From Dryocosmus kuriphilus (lineage: Eukaryota; Arthropoda; Insecta; Hymenoptera; Cynipidae), in contig CM076189.1 of the NCBI GenBank assembly GCA_038277395.1, forward strand, positions 214,498,011 through 214,562,010: DNA of 64,000 nt. The letters are read 5' to 3'. Below the pieces are notes generated by a model. That model saw only the letters and a list, made by a program, of their open reading frames with translations. It was not told where the DNA came from and did no database searches. Each line of letters begins with the position of its first letter. Position 1 is the first letter of the stretch. Position numbers and translations under genes: made by a program. This document shows, piece after piece, positions 35,101-45,989 of this stretch.

Positions 35101-38100
35101 CTTGCCTCTCACGCTTCAGTGAAGATGTTCGAACTGAAGACCTTGAGCTTCTTGACAAAAATCTATGCGATTGTAAAAATGAGTTACAGCATTACGAATC
35201 ATATCCCTATCAATGAAAGTAGCCTGTTGCAGAATCCGATTCTGCAATTCGTCTGAGCTTTGGGGTTGCGTTGAGTATACTTTGCTCTTTAAATAACCCC
35301 AAAGAAAATAGTCGAGAGGCGTCAGATCAGGAGATCTAGCAGGCCACTCGATTTCACCCCCTCTTCCAATCCACCTTTGAGGGAACTGAGTATCCAAATA
35401 TGCTCGAACCTCCCTACCGTAATGAGCCGCTGCTCCGTCCTGCTGGAACCAAATATTTTGAAAAATATCGCCTGTAATCTCCCTTATTCTTGGTACAATT
35501 TGGTTTCTGAGAAGCTCTTCATATGCACGGGCATTGAGATTACCATCGATGAAGAAAGGGCCTATCAATGTATCATTCAAGATACCGGCCCAAACATTAA
35601 TCTTTTGTGGATATTGTGTGTGACTCTCCAACATCCAATCAGGATTTGTGTCGGACCAATATCTACAATTTTGCCTGTTAACTTCACCTTTTAAAGTGAA
35701 AGTAGCTTCATCTGAAAATACTGTATTGTACAAGAAAAGAGGATCTCTATCAATTCTGTCCATCATAATTTCACAAAATTCAACCCGACGTTCAGGATCA
35801 TCTTCATTGAGCTCTTGTACCAGATGAACTTTGTAAGGATGGAAATTAATGCTTTTTAAAATATTTCGCACTGTCTCAGGAGCAACGACACGCTCATCAC
35901 TAGCTCGACGTAAACTAAGGTGTGGGTTTTCAACAAATGCTTGGGCTATGTCCATCTACATCTCCTCAGATCCTGCAGATTTTGGCCGACCAATTCTCTG
36001 AAGGTCCTTGATAGATCCATGATTCATAAAGCGCCTTACAGTTCTTTCAATTGTTGATTTTGAGACAGGATTTAACCCTTCTCCATTACGAAAAGTGCGA
36101 TTAAAAAGCAAACGAACTTGATCATAAGATCGAACTCGATCTCCCTAACCACGCATCATTAATACAGATACCCTCTCTCGTTCCGAAAGTTTAGCTTGCG
36201 CCATAATAATCTTTTAGCGAAAGATAGTAAGTATGTACTCGTAATACGTAAATTTAGTTTTGATTCGTAATATTCGTATGGAAAAACGGCATAGGACTTA
36301 TGGTATCACCTTAGGTATTGACTTAGGTATCGAAAAACGGTATAGTACTGTATAACTCTTTGGGGAGGAACAGAACTCTCACGAGAACACCTGGAACTTT
36401 TAATGCAAAATTTCCTTATGATTTCACAATATTCAAAACGCTGTAACCAAGATCAATACAGAGCTCACCAATGAATTTCTCGTTGAAATTTACTTCAGGA
36501 ATTGCACTGACCTCTTGGAAAACTTTGTTAAGTTCAGATAACCTCTAACTGACCTTGAACGTTACAATTGACCTATGACTTGGGTACGTACCTAAACGTA
36601 GAATTTTCCGTCCTATCGATTGCTGATGTAAAAAAAAGGGGTCTCCATTTTAAAAAACAAAGTTGACTTTCAAAAAGCCACGAAAGTCAACTTCAAGGTC
36701 AAAACGAAGGTCACCATTGAATACCTCGTTGAAATTTACTTCAGGAATGACCTTCACTTTTTTGAAAAATATTTTACCTGAGGAAATATCCAACTGTCCC
36801 GGGACTTTTTAGACACCCTGTATAATGTAATATTAGGGGGGGGGGGGGGGGAATAGTCGAAAAAAAAAACTTTACGTCATATTTGAATGCTCCCTTATCT
36901 TTATTAAAGTAAATAAAATAAGATTCTAAATTCATTTTTTAAAATTTAATATCAGTATTATATTTATTGAAATTAAAAGTTTAATCTTAAACTATAATAT
37001 TTTAAATAATTTATTAAAATTGAACTAAAATGTACAAAGATAGATTATAAACGCATTAAAAAAGCATATATAATCTTCGAGCCTTCGTCTTTGAAAACAA
37101 GTCAAGCACCTTTTCGGTGTTAATACTGACTTTGCGATTCATAGGCAGTAAGACCAATAGTTTTTCCTGGCTGGTGGAATCTCTTAAATAGGTTTTTAGA
37201 CATTTTAATGAAGAAAATGTTCTCTCAGGTGTACATGTAGTAACAGCCCCGCCGGCAGGAATCGTTGTAGCAACGTTGTCACAACCGTCACTTTCTAACT
37301 TTCCGACGAACAGGCACAACCGGAATAATCGTTGCCCTAACGTTGTTTCGATTGGTTGCCAGTACGTTGTCTCAACGTTGGCGCACCGTCGGGAGCATCG
37401 AGCGCGATGGGAATCTACAAACGGTTATAGACGGTTGTGTAACGTTGCCCCAACGTTGCATTATTAATATACCAACAACAATTACAGAATAAAATACTTT
37501 TCAAATAATTTTATTGTAAAGTAAAAACAAGCTATAAAACTAGACTTATATATGTGATACATATATGTAATACCGACGGTGCGCCAACGTTGAGACAACA
37601 TACTGGCAACTAATCGAAACAACGTTAGGGCAACGATTGGCAAAAACATAAGCGGACATTTTACCGGTTGCAACAACGCTGCCACAACGATTATTCCGGT
37701 TGTGCCTGTTCGTCGGAAAGTTAGAAAGTGACGGTTGTGACAACGTTGCTACAAAGATTCCTGCCGGCGGGGAGGTAATATCGCCAATATTTTTTAAAGC
37801 TTATGAATATTTGGGAACAGGTTCTGGTTGCACATCCCAAGGAGCTTTAATAGCACAAGTTAGAAGATTTATCTCTGATTCTTGTAGCCATTTCAATGTA
37901 GAGAGATGACAATGTTAATTTGTGATGTTCGAACTTCAACTGAAGCTAATTAATGAAGTCGTAAAAAATAGAATCATAATATTTATTCTAAAATAAAATT
38001 CCAGATCCTTTGTAGTGTAGTTTCCTTTACGCTTCTTTATGTCTTCTTTTTTATGTCTTCAGTAAATCTTGTGCACTTTTAAAAATAACTGCAAATTTCC

Positions 38101-39312
38101 TTTCGACATTTGCGCGAATATCTTCAAAAGACTTTGTGTAATAATCTCTACGTATTGTAAAGCGGTTACAAAATCGCACGCAGAAGATTGCAACAGCTTG
38201 CAGAGTGTCAATGTGTATGAAAAAGCATAGCCATACAACATAAACTTACAACAAAATCGATGGTGGTAATGGATCTTAAAAAAGATGCGGCGCTGGATAA
38301 AGTTTCAGAATCCAGATCAGAACTTAATTCTTCTAGTGCGTCAACAATAGCTTCGAAAATTTCTTTGAATCTTATTAACCCATCGTGGTTATCAAACCAT
38401 CGAGTTTTGCACATCGCAATAAGGTTTTTCCATTTGGTTTCAGGAAACTTTCTTCTAATTTTTCCCTTTCCCTTTAGGCAAGTTGTTCGCTTCGCAGAGG
38501 ACTTGAAGAAATTTCCAATAGATTTTATAACGCCAACAGTGTTTCAAGCTGCTTGAATTTACAAGAATGACGTAAAGCCAGATTTAACGAATGCGAGCAG
38601 CAATGCACGTATAAGGCTTCTGGATGAGACTTGCGAGTCACAGCCTGCACACCATTAAAACACCCTTTCATTGAATATCCTTGTCATATTCTTGTCCAAT
38701 TAAATATTCGCAATTCATCCCTAAGGATTCTAATGTAGAGAGAATTGTATAAACAATATATGCTCCTTTAGTATTCTCAACGGAAACGAAAGTCAAAAAA
38801 GTCCTCACTCCTTATAGGCAGAACAAAAATATCATCTTGCGCTCGAAAACATGCGGTTTTCATGCATGTGTTGAAGAAACAAATTTTTGATTAAATATTT
38901 ACTTTGAGAATGGGTTTCTGTCTGTAATAGCTTACTTTCATGAAGGACAAGATCCTTGCCCAACAAATGGCCATTTTTTAAGCCGCTGTGTCAGTTGCAA
39001 TTGTGTTGGTGACAAGTCTGCTGAGTGCGGTAGAGGCCCTGATTGTTTCGTTCCAGAAACACGTAAGATTATTGTAACATAATAAATACAATAAAATATT
39101 TACCACAAAATGTTATTATCAATATTATAATATTATATTATAAAAACCTAATGAAATACGACAAATTCACTTTCATTTCAGCATTGTACCTCAAAATGCC
39201 TTGTGAATTGGGAAAAAAGTTCTGCATTGGTCCTATTCACTGCGTTTGCCACTCAACAAACAGTTACTTAGTAACATGTGACGGAAATAATTATACAAAG
39301 TGTATCTCATAA
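31764..39312 (+). CDS. Secreted 12-cysteine protein, four exons
   Basis: Joining 31764-31818, 32025-32105, 38931-39062 and 39182-39312 gives 132 residues with no stop. All introns are GT-AG and phase 1 (206, 6,825 and 119 bp). Residues 1-18 form a signal peptide (MKMFFILVLSIIAFAYSS), so the product is probably secreted. A short acidic linker follows, then two six-cysteine modules, one per exon. Exon 3 has C55-x9-C65-x2-C68-x-C70-x7-C78-x5-C84. Exon 4 has C97-x6-C104-x5-C110-x-C112-x9-C122-x7-C130. Asn27 (NYS) and Asn126 (NYT) are possible glycosylation sites. Spacing in module 1 recalls pacifastin-type inhibitors but lacks their exact signature, and I do not recognise module 2. Secreted inhibitor, venom or defence peptide are guesses. 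AATAAA overlaps the stop and recurs at 39391. Confidence 0.75.
32600..34860 (+). repeat. Nine-copy 245-bp tandem repeat
   Basis: Anchor word CAATGGTGACCTTCATTTTG recurs at about 32653, 32900, 33144, 33389, 33635, 33881, 34126, 34372 and 34619. Each unit contains GACCTTTTAGTTGACCTTCA, CATCTGCAATCGATAGAGC, GGTACGTACCCAAGTCATAG and CAATTCCTGAAGTAAATTTT. A related unit lies in reverse complement next to the right end (about 36470-36760). Copies appear highly similar, indicating recent amplification. Confidence 0.93.
34985..35110 (+). repeat. 58-bp threefold tandem repeat
   Basis: GCTTGATTAGCGTGAGTCCC followed by TTGCCTCTCA occurs three times between the 245-bp array and the stop codon of the transposase. 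It may lie in the transposase 3' untranslated region. Confidence 0.85.
35116..36204 (-). pseudogene. Tc1/mariner-type (IS630-related) transposase, two stops
   Basis: The frame runs from ATG at 36204 to the stop at 35116, 362 codons. It has two in-frame TAG codons, at about residue 20 and at residue 83 just before the intact downstream stretch. The N-terminal half carries helix-turn-helix signals (VSKSTIERTVRRFM, then RIGRPKSAG). The DDE core shows VFSDEATF (first Asp), QQDGAAAHY (second Asp) and ARSPDLTPLDYFLWG (third Asp), with 36 residues between the second and third by my count. The C-terminal part has the family-typical LKSKVY. If the stops are sequencing or recent point changes the gene is otherwise full length, and the stop-free part alone covers the catalytic core. 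Confidence 0.92.
36836..36851 (+). repeat. Poly-G run
   Basis: Sixteen consecutive G just outside the right end of the 4.27-kb transposon. Confidence 0.9.
37056..38900 (-). pseudogene. hAT transposase relict (ZMYM1-like), MITE-interrupted
   Basis: Fragments on the minus strand follow the hAT order. GVFNGVQAV-like and ALYVHCCSHSLNLALRHSC-like text lies around 38570-38660. CKTRWFDNHDGLIRF and a TRSI-type helical block lie at 38208-38414. The C-terminal dimerisation domain (TPERTFSSLKCLKTYLRDS...VLDLFSKTKARRL) is at 37060-37225. There are several stops and frameshifts, and a 531-bp MITE splits the gene between 37244 and 37774. It lies in intron 2 of the secreted-protein gene and is clearly dead. 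Confidence 0.85.
37244..37774. mobile_element. CAACGTTG-rich MITE with near-identical TIRs
   Basis: The arms CCCCGCCGGCAGGAATCGTT and the mirrored right end agree at nearly every base for about 90 bp and more loosely for about 150 bp. The interior is packed with CAACGTTG and CGTTGTGA words. GTAA flanks both sides (37240-37243 and 37775-37778), giving a TAA or GTAA duplication. A 3-bp TAA would fit PIF/Harbinger. It is inserted in the hAT relict, and its well-matched arms indicate a young insertion. Confidence 0.85.
38931..39312 (+). CDS. Exons 3-4 of the secreted 12-Cys gene
   Basis: Exon 3 follows the acceptor TCTGTAATAG (ending 38930) and ends at ACAC before GTAAGA at 39063. Exon 4 follows TTTCATTTCAG (ending 39181) and ends with the TAA at 39310-39312. 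Each exon carries one six-cysteine module, and both are bounded by phase-1 introns. This is the arrangement expected of modules duplicated or shuffled as exons. Confidence 0.75.
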
Positions 39313-42300
39313 TAAAGGATGCGTATCCTTACTGATAACAAAAGTCAATAAGTGATTTGATCTTAACATAAGAAGGTATCTTTGTATTTAAATAAAAACG
39401 ACAGTTCTGCAGGTTTTAGATTAAAAAATAATGTTATAAACAATTGAGAGGGACCAAGGACTTTATTAATAAATGTTATTTGTTACAGTCCTTATTTCCT
39501 CCTAATATTTACATAAGTTATTGTTTAACTTAGCTAAAGAGCGCAAGTACGCATGTAAGGATGACGCAAAGTGTACAAGACAAATATGTATTATTATTTG
39601 GAAACAAATAAAGTCCTTTGTAATTAGCTTTATTTCCCTATAAGATGCAGTATCTAATAATTCTAATGATAGCTCTTACCAAATTTTCAAAATGCAAAAT
39701 AAAAGTAAGGAAGTTTATTGATATATAAAATACTCTTCTCATGTCAGTTTCTTGTCAAAATTATGGACCAGTACACGTCAGTTCTGTTTTGAGATTCAAA
39801 ATACAGACTGATTACTAAAACACCAGAAAAAATTCCGGTCGATTTCCCGGTTTTCCCGGTCAAAAAAGATATTTTACGGTTGCCTTTTATTGGTTTATGA
39901 ATATTAATTACTCAACACCTTATTACCTAAATTTTGAAGATGATTAAACATTTTATATCTCCAAGGTAAAGTATATGTAACGTAAATTATTGTAAAAGTA
40001 ATTGAAAAAACTACTAAATTATTAATAATAATAAATTACGATGGTCTGTCCGTCCATATTTAAGCTCCTACATTTCCATTCGCTTTTCGTGTGTTTTTAT
40101 CTCGCGACCTTTTCTGTCAATGTGACAGTTTATTAGTATACGTCAGTTTGACATTTGATATAAAATTGTCTTTCCACTTGAAACAAGATGAAGCTGTTCT
40201 CCATGCATGGAAATGCTTTATCATTGATTTTCAAATGATTAATTTTGCAACTTAGATTCAAATGATTGAATTTTAACAAGCGTGATGTTTCAATATTATT
40301 AATGTTTAACGACTTAGCTTCAACAACCTAACCTAAGAATTGTTCAATTTTAAACGAAGATCGAAATTGTTTGATTTTGAACGATCTAAGTTTCGGTTCA
40401 TTAATTCTGAAGGCTTCCAATTAGAAACCATATAATTTTCACAGTTTTTAGAATAATTAAACATTGAAAGTTCACAATATAAAATTCTACAATTTTGAGA
40501 AGTGAAAATGACAGTAAATTTTTCTTTTTACAAAAATCTCAGTTTATAGTAGAAAAATCTATCCGATTTGTCAAACGTTAATTGAAAATACATTCTATGA
40601 TATCTGTTACTAATATTTTTATCATCTTTAAAATTTTTTATACTTCAAATTTAAAATGACATTTTTAAATCTTTAATTTTGAATAGTATAATTTTTAAGG
40701 CTTTAAAACTAAAATTGTTCAGCTTTTCTAGAATTATTAAATTTTTATGAGCATTAAATTGGAACTTGTTTAGTTTTTTTAATAGAAACACGTTTTCAAA
40801 TCACATAAAAAGTCACTAGCTTGATTTCATATAAAACTTTACAACTTCTAATGAGTTTAAATTAAAATTCTTTACAAAGATTTTAAGTATGAAATCATTC
40901 AGTTTACAATTCGTTATTCAAAAGTTCTTTACTTCTAAAAATATTTGATTTTTAGTGTTATTTTCTAATCTTTCATTTTTTAATTTAAAATCTTTAAATA
41001 CATTTTTCATGGTTAGAAAAATTATAAATAAAAAGTGTTTGAAATTCAAAAACTTTAATAGTAAAACGTTTAAAGTCGATAATTTTCTGTGGAGAACTTT
41101 AAGAATGAACAATTTTTAATATGTTCAAAATTAAATGATTTTCATATTGAAGCGTTCAAAATTGCAAACATTCAAAATTTTACGGTTTCAAATCGGAAGC
41201 CTTAATAGTTAAACAATTGTAAATTTCGGATTTAAGCTTTATACATTTTTTTCAATTTTTAAATAATTTCAAATTGGTTGGTTTTTATTTAAATGACACT
41301 GACAAATTGATAACGTTTCAAACTGGACCACTTCTAATCAATTAATTCAAAATTTTAATCTTTTAAAATTGGTGAATATTTTACTCTTGGTTTCTTGGAC
41401 AATTTTAAACGAAGTGTTCAAAATGAAATTGTTAATAATTGAACTATATTTAGAATTGGAAGCTCGATAGTGGAATCATTTGTTTAATAATTGTAATGTC
41501 TATAGGTAAGGACACAAGCCATGTCTCCTTCTCCTTTCCAAATTCCCCTTCACATTTCCAAGTCCGTACCTTTAGACTCGGCTGTGTCATAAACGTATAT
41601 AAACGTACAGACTATCCGTAACTTTAGACTCGGCTGTTAATGATTGCGAATAGTCAAAATTGCCGAGTAATAAATTTTCAATTTTGAAAGTTAAAATTAC
41701 AATATTTGCTTATATTTACAAATTTTTCATTTGTAATTGAAATTTCTGAATTTTAAAAACATTGGCAATTATTTATTTTAAACGATTTCAAATAAAATAG
41801 TTCAACTTTAAAGGATTTTACTTTTTTGTATTAAAACAATTTTTAATTCACAATTCTACCTTAAGGCACATTAGGGTTCTTTTTCTATTTTTTTTGTATA
41901 TTTTTAATTTGAAGGTATTTAAAAAAGCCATACATTTTTTTTGGATAAAAAAGATGCCCCAATTGGAAAAAAGTCTACTTTATTTTTGATCTTCATTTTT
42001 GAAGGCCAAATGTTAATTTTTTCTAAAAATGCTTATAATTAGTGGAAAGGTTATGAAAAAATTTATAGAAACTGTAGTGGAAACATTTGTATATAGGTAT
42101 TAACAGAGTTATAAATTAACATTTGTGATATTTGAGAAATAATGCCACATACATTAAAGTGCTCTAATTTTTTATTTCACATTATTAAATGCTCGATAAA
42201 TTGATAAATTAACATTTTTTTTAAATACTTCAAATTCTGGAAAGTTCCGATGCTTTGAATGCTTTAACTTTTATTTTAGCATTCAATACCTACTTAAAAC

Positions 42301-44780
42301 GAAAAATTTTTTAGGTTTGAAAGTTTCAATTTTTAAAGTATAATGACCCGAAAAAATTCTCGCTAGCCGGGAAATAACTAGAGGTTTTTGTTTTATTTTC
42401 AGTGGCCACCCTGAAATATTTATATTTAGAACTTAAAGCTCTTTTACATTATTTCCGCCTCATAGATGTAAATAATGCAATTTTAAATAAATTTTTGGAA
42501 AAATTAATCAATTTATAAATTCTCGTGAAAGAAATGTCTGTGATATCTTATTAATCTATATTTAATTGAAAAATAACAATCTTAAACTAATAAATAGTTT
42601 ATGCAAGATTTTTTATATTATATATAAGTTGAAAAAATGTTATTTTTAAATTAAATAAAAAATAATGCGTACTGTCTATCGTTACGGAATTTTCCGTAAA
42701 ACTAATTCCTTTTCTCCTGGTCCAGGGCTATGGTTACGGAAAATTTATTTATTAAATGCTATGTTTGACGGGTTATTATTACGGAAAATTTCGGAACGTT
42801 AGTCAGTGCCAAAATAATAAGATATCACAGAATTTTCTTTTACGAGAATTTATCGAGTTTTTATTTTTTGAAAAATTTATTTTATAATTGCAGGACTAGT
42901 ATTGCTTAAACATTTTTTTCTGAAACTAGAAATTTTTGTCACTAACTTAGGTAATATTTCCTGAAAATTATGTCATTTAAAAAAAATTCTGTTCTTGCAC
43001 TTTTGAACCTTTATTTGTAACTTTACCATAAAACTTCAACAAGGATTTTATATCCTTCTTTATTTGTTATTCAAAACGAAAAAATTTGAAATGCCATCAT
43101 TTTTCCGAAAAAGAAAAATCCCGAATGTTAAAAATAATAAAAAGGAATATAATGATTGAAATAGAAAATATGCGAAAAACGATAATTTCCCATATTCTAA
43201 ATTAGCGAAAAAAATAGAACTACCGTAAATCTTTATTAACGAAATTAAAATGCCAAATTGCCGAAATTGTATAATTACCAAAATTTTAAAACTTACATTT
43301 TTTAAATCACAAAATTTAGAAATTCCGAAATTAGTGAACTTCTGAAATTTCAAATTCACAGAAAAAACTAATATTTAAATAAACTTTAAAGAGCTCTTTT
43401 AAACCATATGCGCGGATGTACTTAACAAAATGAATCTATCAGTTAACAAATATGAAATACTAATCTTCTTTGGGAAATTTGAAATTTCAGAAGTTTACTA
43501 ATATAGGGGTTTTGAAAATTCGTGTTTTAAACGCTTGGTAAATACTGAATATATAATTTCAGGTGTTTAATAATTTCGGCAATTATGACATTCCTGAATA
43601 TTTCTAGTTTCATTAACTTTTACCTTCTGAATATTCCAGTTTTGTGTATAAATATTTTCGGTAGTTTTATTTTTTTGGGTGATTTTAAATATTGGAAATT
43701 TTCTTTGTTGGAAAATTTTCTATTTGCATTATTTATTTTTAAAAAGGGATTTTATGATGCAAGTACCCTAACTATATTAGTGAATTTTATTATTGTTCCA
43801 CACTTGATAAATTTATTACTTTACCGTATTGATCATTCCACAAATTTTTCGATAATTCTAACTTACACAATTTTTTTTATGTACTTCATACAATTTACAG
43901 TTATCATTCGTTAATAAAATTAATTAAATTCCACTTATTTCTGAAAATCACGTAAATTAAGAAACAGTATTTTCACAATATTTTGCACTCTTTTCAGTAT
44001 TTTATACAATAATTAAAAATCTAGAAATAGTCCAGACTAACAACAGTAATGATTTTTGAAAGTAACTCGTCTATAGACTTCCTAATTGTTTACATTTTTT
44101 ATTGTAAAAATATTTTCCCCGTTAGTTTACATGTTATTGTATGGCCCCGAACGTTATGCAACCCAACTCATAGATCGGTATAGAAAAACAGTCCGTTAGG
44201 GTTTTCTTACGAAGGAGGAGAATGAGATGTTCACAGAATTGTGTTAAGAAACAATTTGAAAAATTGGCATATTTGATAAAGAATGACACGGAATGATACG
44301 TACAATCATAGATATTAATTCTACGCATAAAATAAATACAATTCATATAATTATATTGCATGAAAATTTACAGTCACTCTGCAAAATGTAAATAAAAATT
44401 CTCCCATCAGTTTTTCAATTTTAATGAGCTACTTACTAGCTTTTCGGACTTCATCAAATTTTCAACCTAAAAATTGAAAAAGGACAAATATTTAGATCCT
44501 CCGGAATTTTTAATTTTTGGCACTTATATAAGTTGTGGCATATTCCTCAACTTCAACTAGAGGCGAAATTTTCGGTTTGAGACCCTTCCTGCTGGAAGTG
44601 AAAAGATTAAAAGAGATAGAAATTTGTTGATAGAAAAAGACAGAGATTTTCAATCCTTGCCAAGTGCACACTTTACATCTTTCAAACTTTATCATTTTTG
44701 GTCCATCCATGTATCCTTGTGGTCAAAATTGCCTATCTTTTTGTATCCCTGTCTATGCTTGTCTTTTTGTATGCCTGACT
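39313..44780. other. Gene-poor AT-rich interval
   Basis: No coding region or named element is supported. An inverted repeat is present at 42473-42895. The 43060-43900 stretch is rich in GAAATTCCGAAA/GGAAATTT short words in both orientations and resembles a decayed foldback element. TTTAGACTCGGCTGT occurs twice near 41570-41640. Open frames on both strands are low-complexity Phe/Leu/Ile/Asn text. Confidence 0.45.
42473..42895. repeat. Diverged inverted repeat, ~420 bp
   Basis: AATGCAATTTTAAATAAATT...AAATTCTCGTGAAAGAAATG...CTGTGATATCTTA on the left is mirrored by TAAGATATCACAG...TTTTACGAGAATTTATCG...AATTTATTTTATAATTGCAG on the right. The spacer contains TTACGGAAAATTT repeats. It is probably an old MITE. 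Confidence 0.6.
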
Positions 44781-44785
44781 CTATT
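44781..44785. other. 5-bp target-site duplication of the BEL/Pao element
   Basis: CTATT here and at 62781-62785 flank the two LTRs exactly. Removing the element joins GCCTGACTCTATT to CTTTATGG. Confidence 0.9.
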
Positions 44786-45011
44786 TATTAAAATGTTCGT
44801 AAAGGGCAGATAAATTAATCGTTTGAATTCGAGATAATCCAAATAAATTGAGACATTTATTCAACACAACGAAATTGCACTTCTTTCTTCCATTCGTCGC
44901 AAGTCAACACTTGTCAACACTACTCTCCGCTTCCTCTCTTTACACGCTCTTTCTCTACGCTCTCTGTCGGTGACCGTTAATACTATTTAAATTTAAATTC
45001 AAATCTTCACA
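44786..45011 (-). repeat. BEL/Pao 3' LTR (226 bp)
   Basis: On the minus strand it begins TGTGAAGATTTGAATTTAAA and ends TTTTAATA. The same ends are found in the right LTR. Confidence 0.92.
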
Positions 45012-45021
45012 TCCTCCCACC
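45012..45021 (-). promoter_or_regulatory. Polypurine tract of the BEL/Pao element
   Basis: GGTGGGAGGA on the minus strand directly abuts the 3' LTR, the expected place for plus-strand DNA priming. Confidence 0.8.
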
Positions 45022-45938
45022 TTGAGTCTCTGACTCAACTCGTTCAAAAAAAGTATCCATTTTTATATGACAATATTCGTGATTCTCGGACATTTCAATT
45101 GTTAAGTTCGGAGAATACAAAATACATAAGATAATCAAAAAATGAAAACTTAGCAATTATATAATGTGGGTTTTTTTGATCACGCGACCACTTCGGGTCT
45201 TTGTCTCTTTTTCTTCTTGACTTCCCTTATCCTTAGTTGATATGGAATCTTCCGTTCTTTTATTAATTACCTTTTCGCGTAAGATCTCAGTTTCCTCTAT
45301 GCAATCATTCGTAATTTCTAAGCGGTAAATTCTTTTTACGGGTCGTCTTAATCGACCATCTTTAGTTTTAAATATAGCAACACGGACTATACCATCTCGA
45401 CCAGGGATAAGTTTTTCGGTTCGCGCTAACGGCCAGTTACAATAACTACATCTCCATCTTTGACTTTTCGTGATTCTTTAACATTTCCTTTCTAGATTAA
45501 CTGACTTAAGTATTCCTTACGAAACCTGATTCTTAAATGTTCTCACAATTCTTGTTCGCGCTTTAAACCAGCATTTAAATCTACTTGATTGATTACATCG
45601 ATATCTGGAGTTTCTGTTTCCCTGATTTTGTGTAAAAACATGGCCGGAGTCAGAGATATTAAATTGTTCGGTTCCCCCGAAACATAAGTAAGTGGTCGCG
45701 AATTAAGTTTGAGCTCGCAATCACACAAAACGGTGCACATTTCCTCGTAAGTAAGACATGCTTTACCAAGAACTTTATGTAAAATGACTTTTAGCATCCC
45801 AATTAGTCGCTCCCACCAACCTCCCCACCAAGCCGCACTCGATGGATTAAAACGCCAATCAATGCGCTTCGCAGAACTATATTTTTCAATTTCCCGCCGT
45901 CCGATAAACATAATTGTAAGAACATATTGTTGTAACAT
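45022..45938 (-). pseudogene. BEL/Pao integrase C-terminal part
   Basis: The open stretch 45543-45938 has IDWRFNPSSAAWWGGWWERL (around the last catalytic Glu region), LTYEEMCTVLCDCELKLNSRP and a LTPAMFL motif, all typical of BEL/Pao integrases. Below it, in broken frames, come a GDVVIV-type tail domain, RDGIVRVAIFKTKDGRLRRP and a TRSGRVIKK-like end just before the polypurine tract. The upstream integrase core with the first two catalytic Asp is missing. The N-terminal zinc-binding part lies about 11 kb away at 57166. Confidence 0.9.
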
Positions 45939-45989
45939 AATTTCTTACTCTCAGCCTAAAGATTTTACAGGATAAATTCATAAATTATA

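Larger units (their letters stand above)
32551..36820 (-). mobile_element. 4.27-kb Tc1/mariner-type transposon in intron 2
   Basis: TA flanks both ends (32549-32550 and 36821-36822). The terminal inverted repeats begin CAGGGTGTCTAAAAAGTCCC and run about 200 bp. They contain AATATTTTTCAAAAAAGTGA and GAAGGTCA words. The interior holds about nine tandem copies of a 245-bp unit that resembles the subterminal sequence, a threefold 58-bp repeat, and a transposase on the minus strand with two in-frame stops. The element is unusually long for this superfamily (1.3-2 kb is common) because of the tandem array. It sits in intron 2 of the secreted-protein gene, in antisense. Confidence 0.92.

Noticed and set aside
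35377..35694. 105-codon plus-strand frame
   Set aside because: Antisense shadow of the Tc1/mariner-type transposase.
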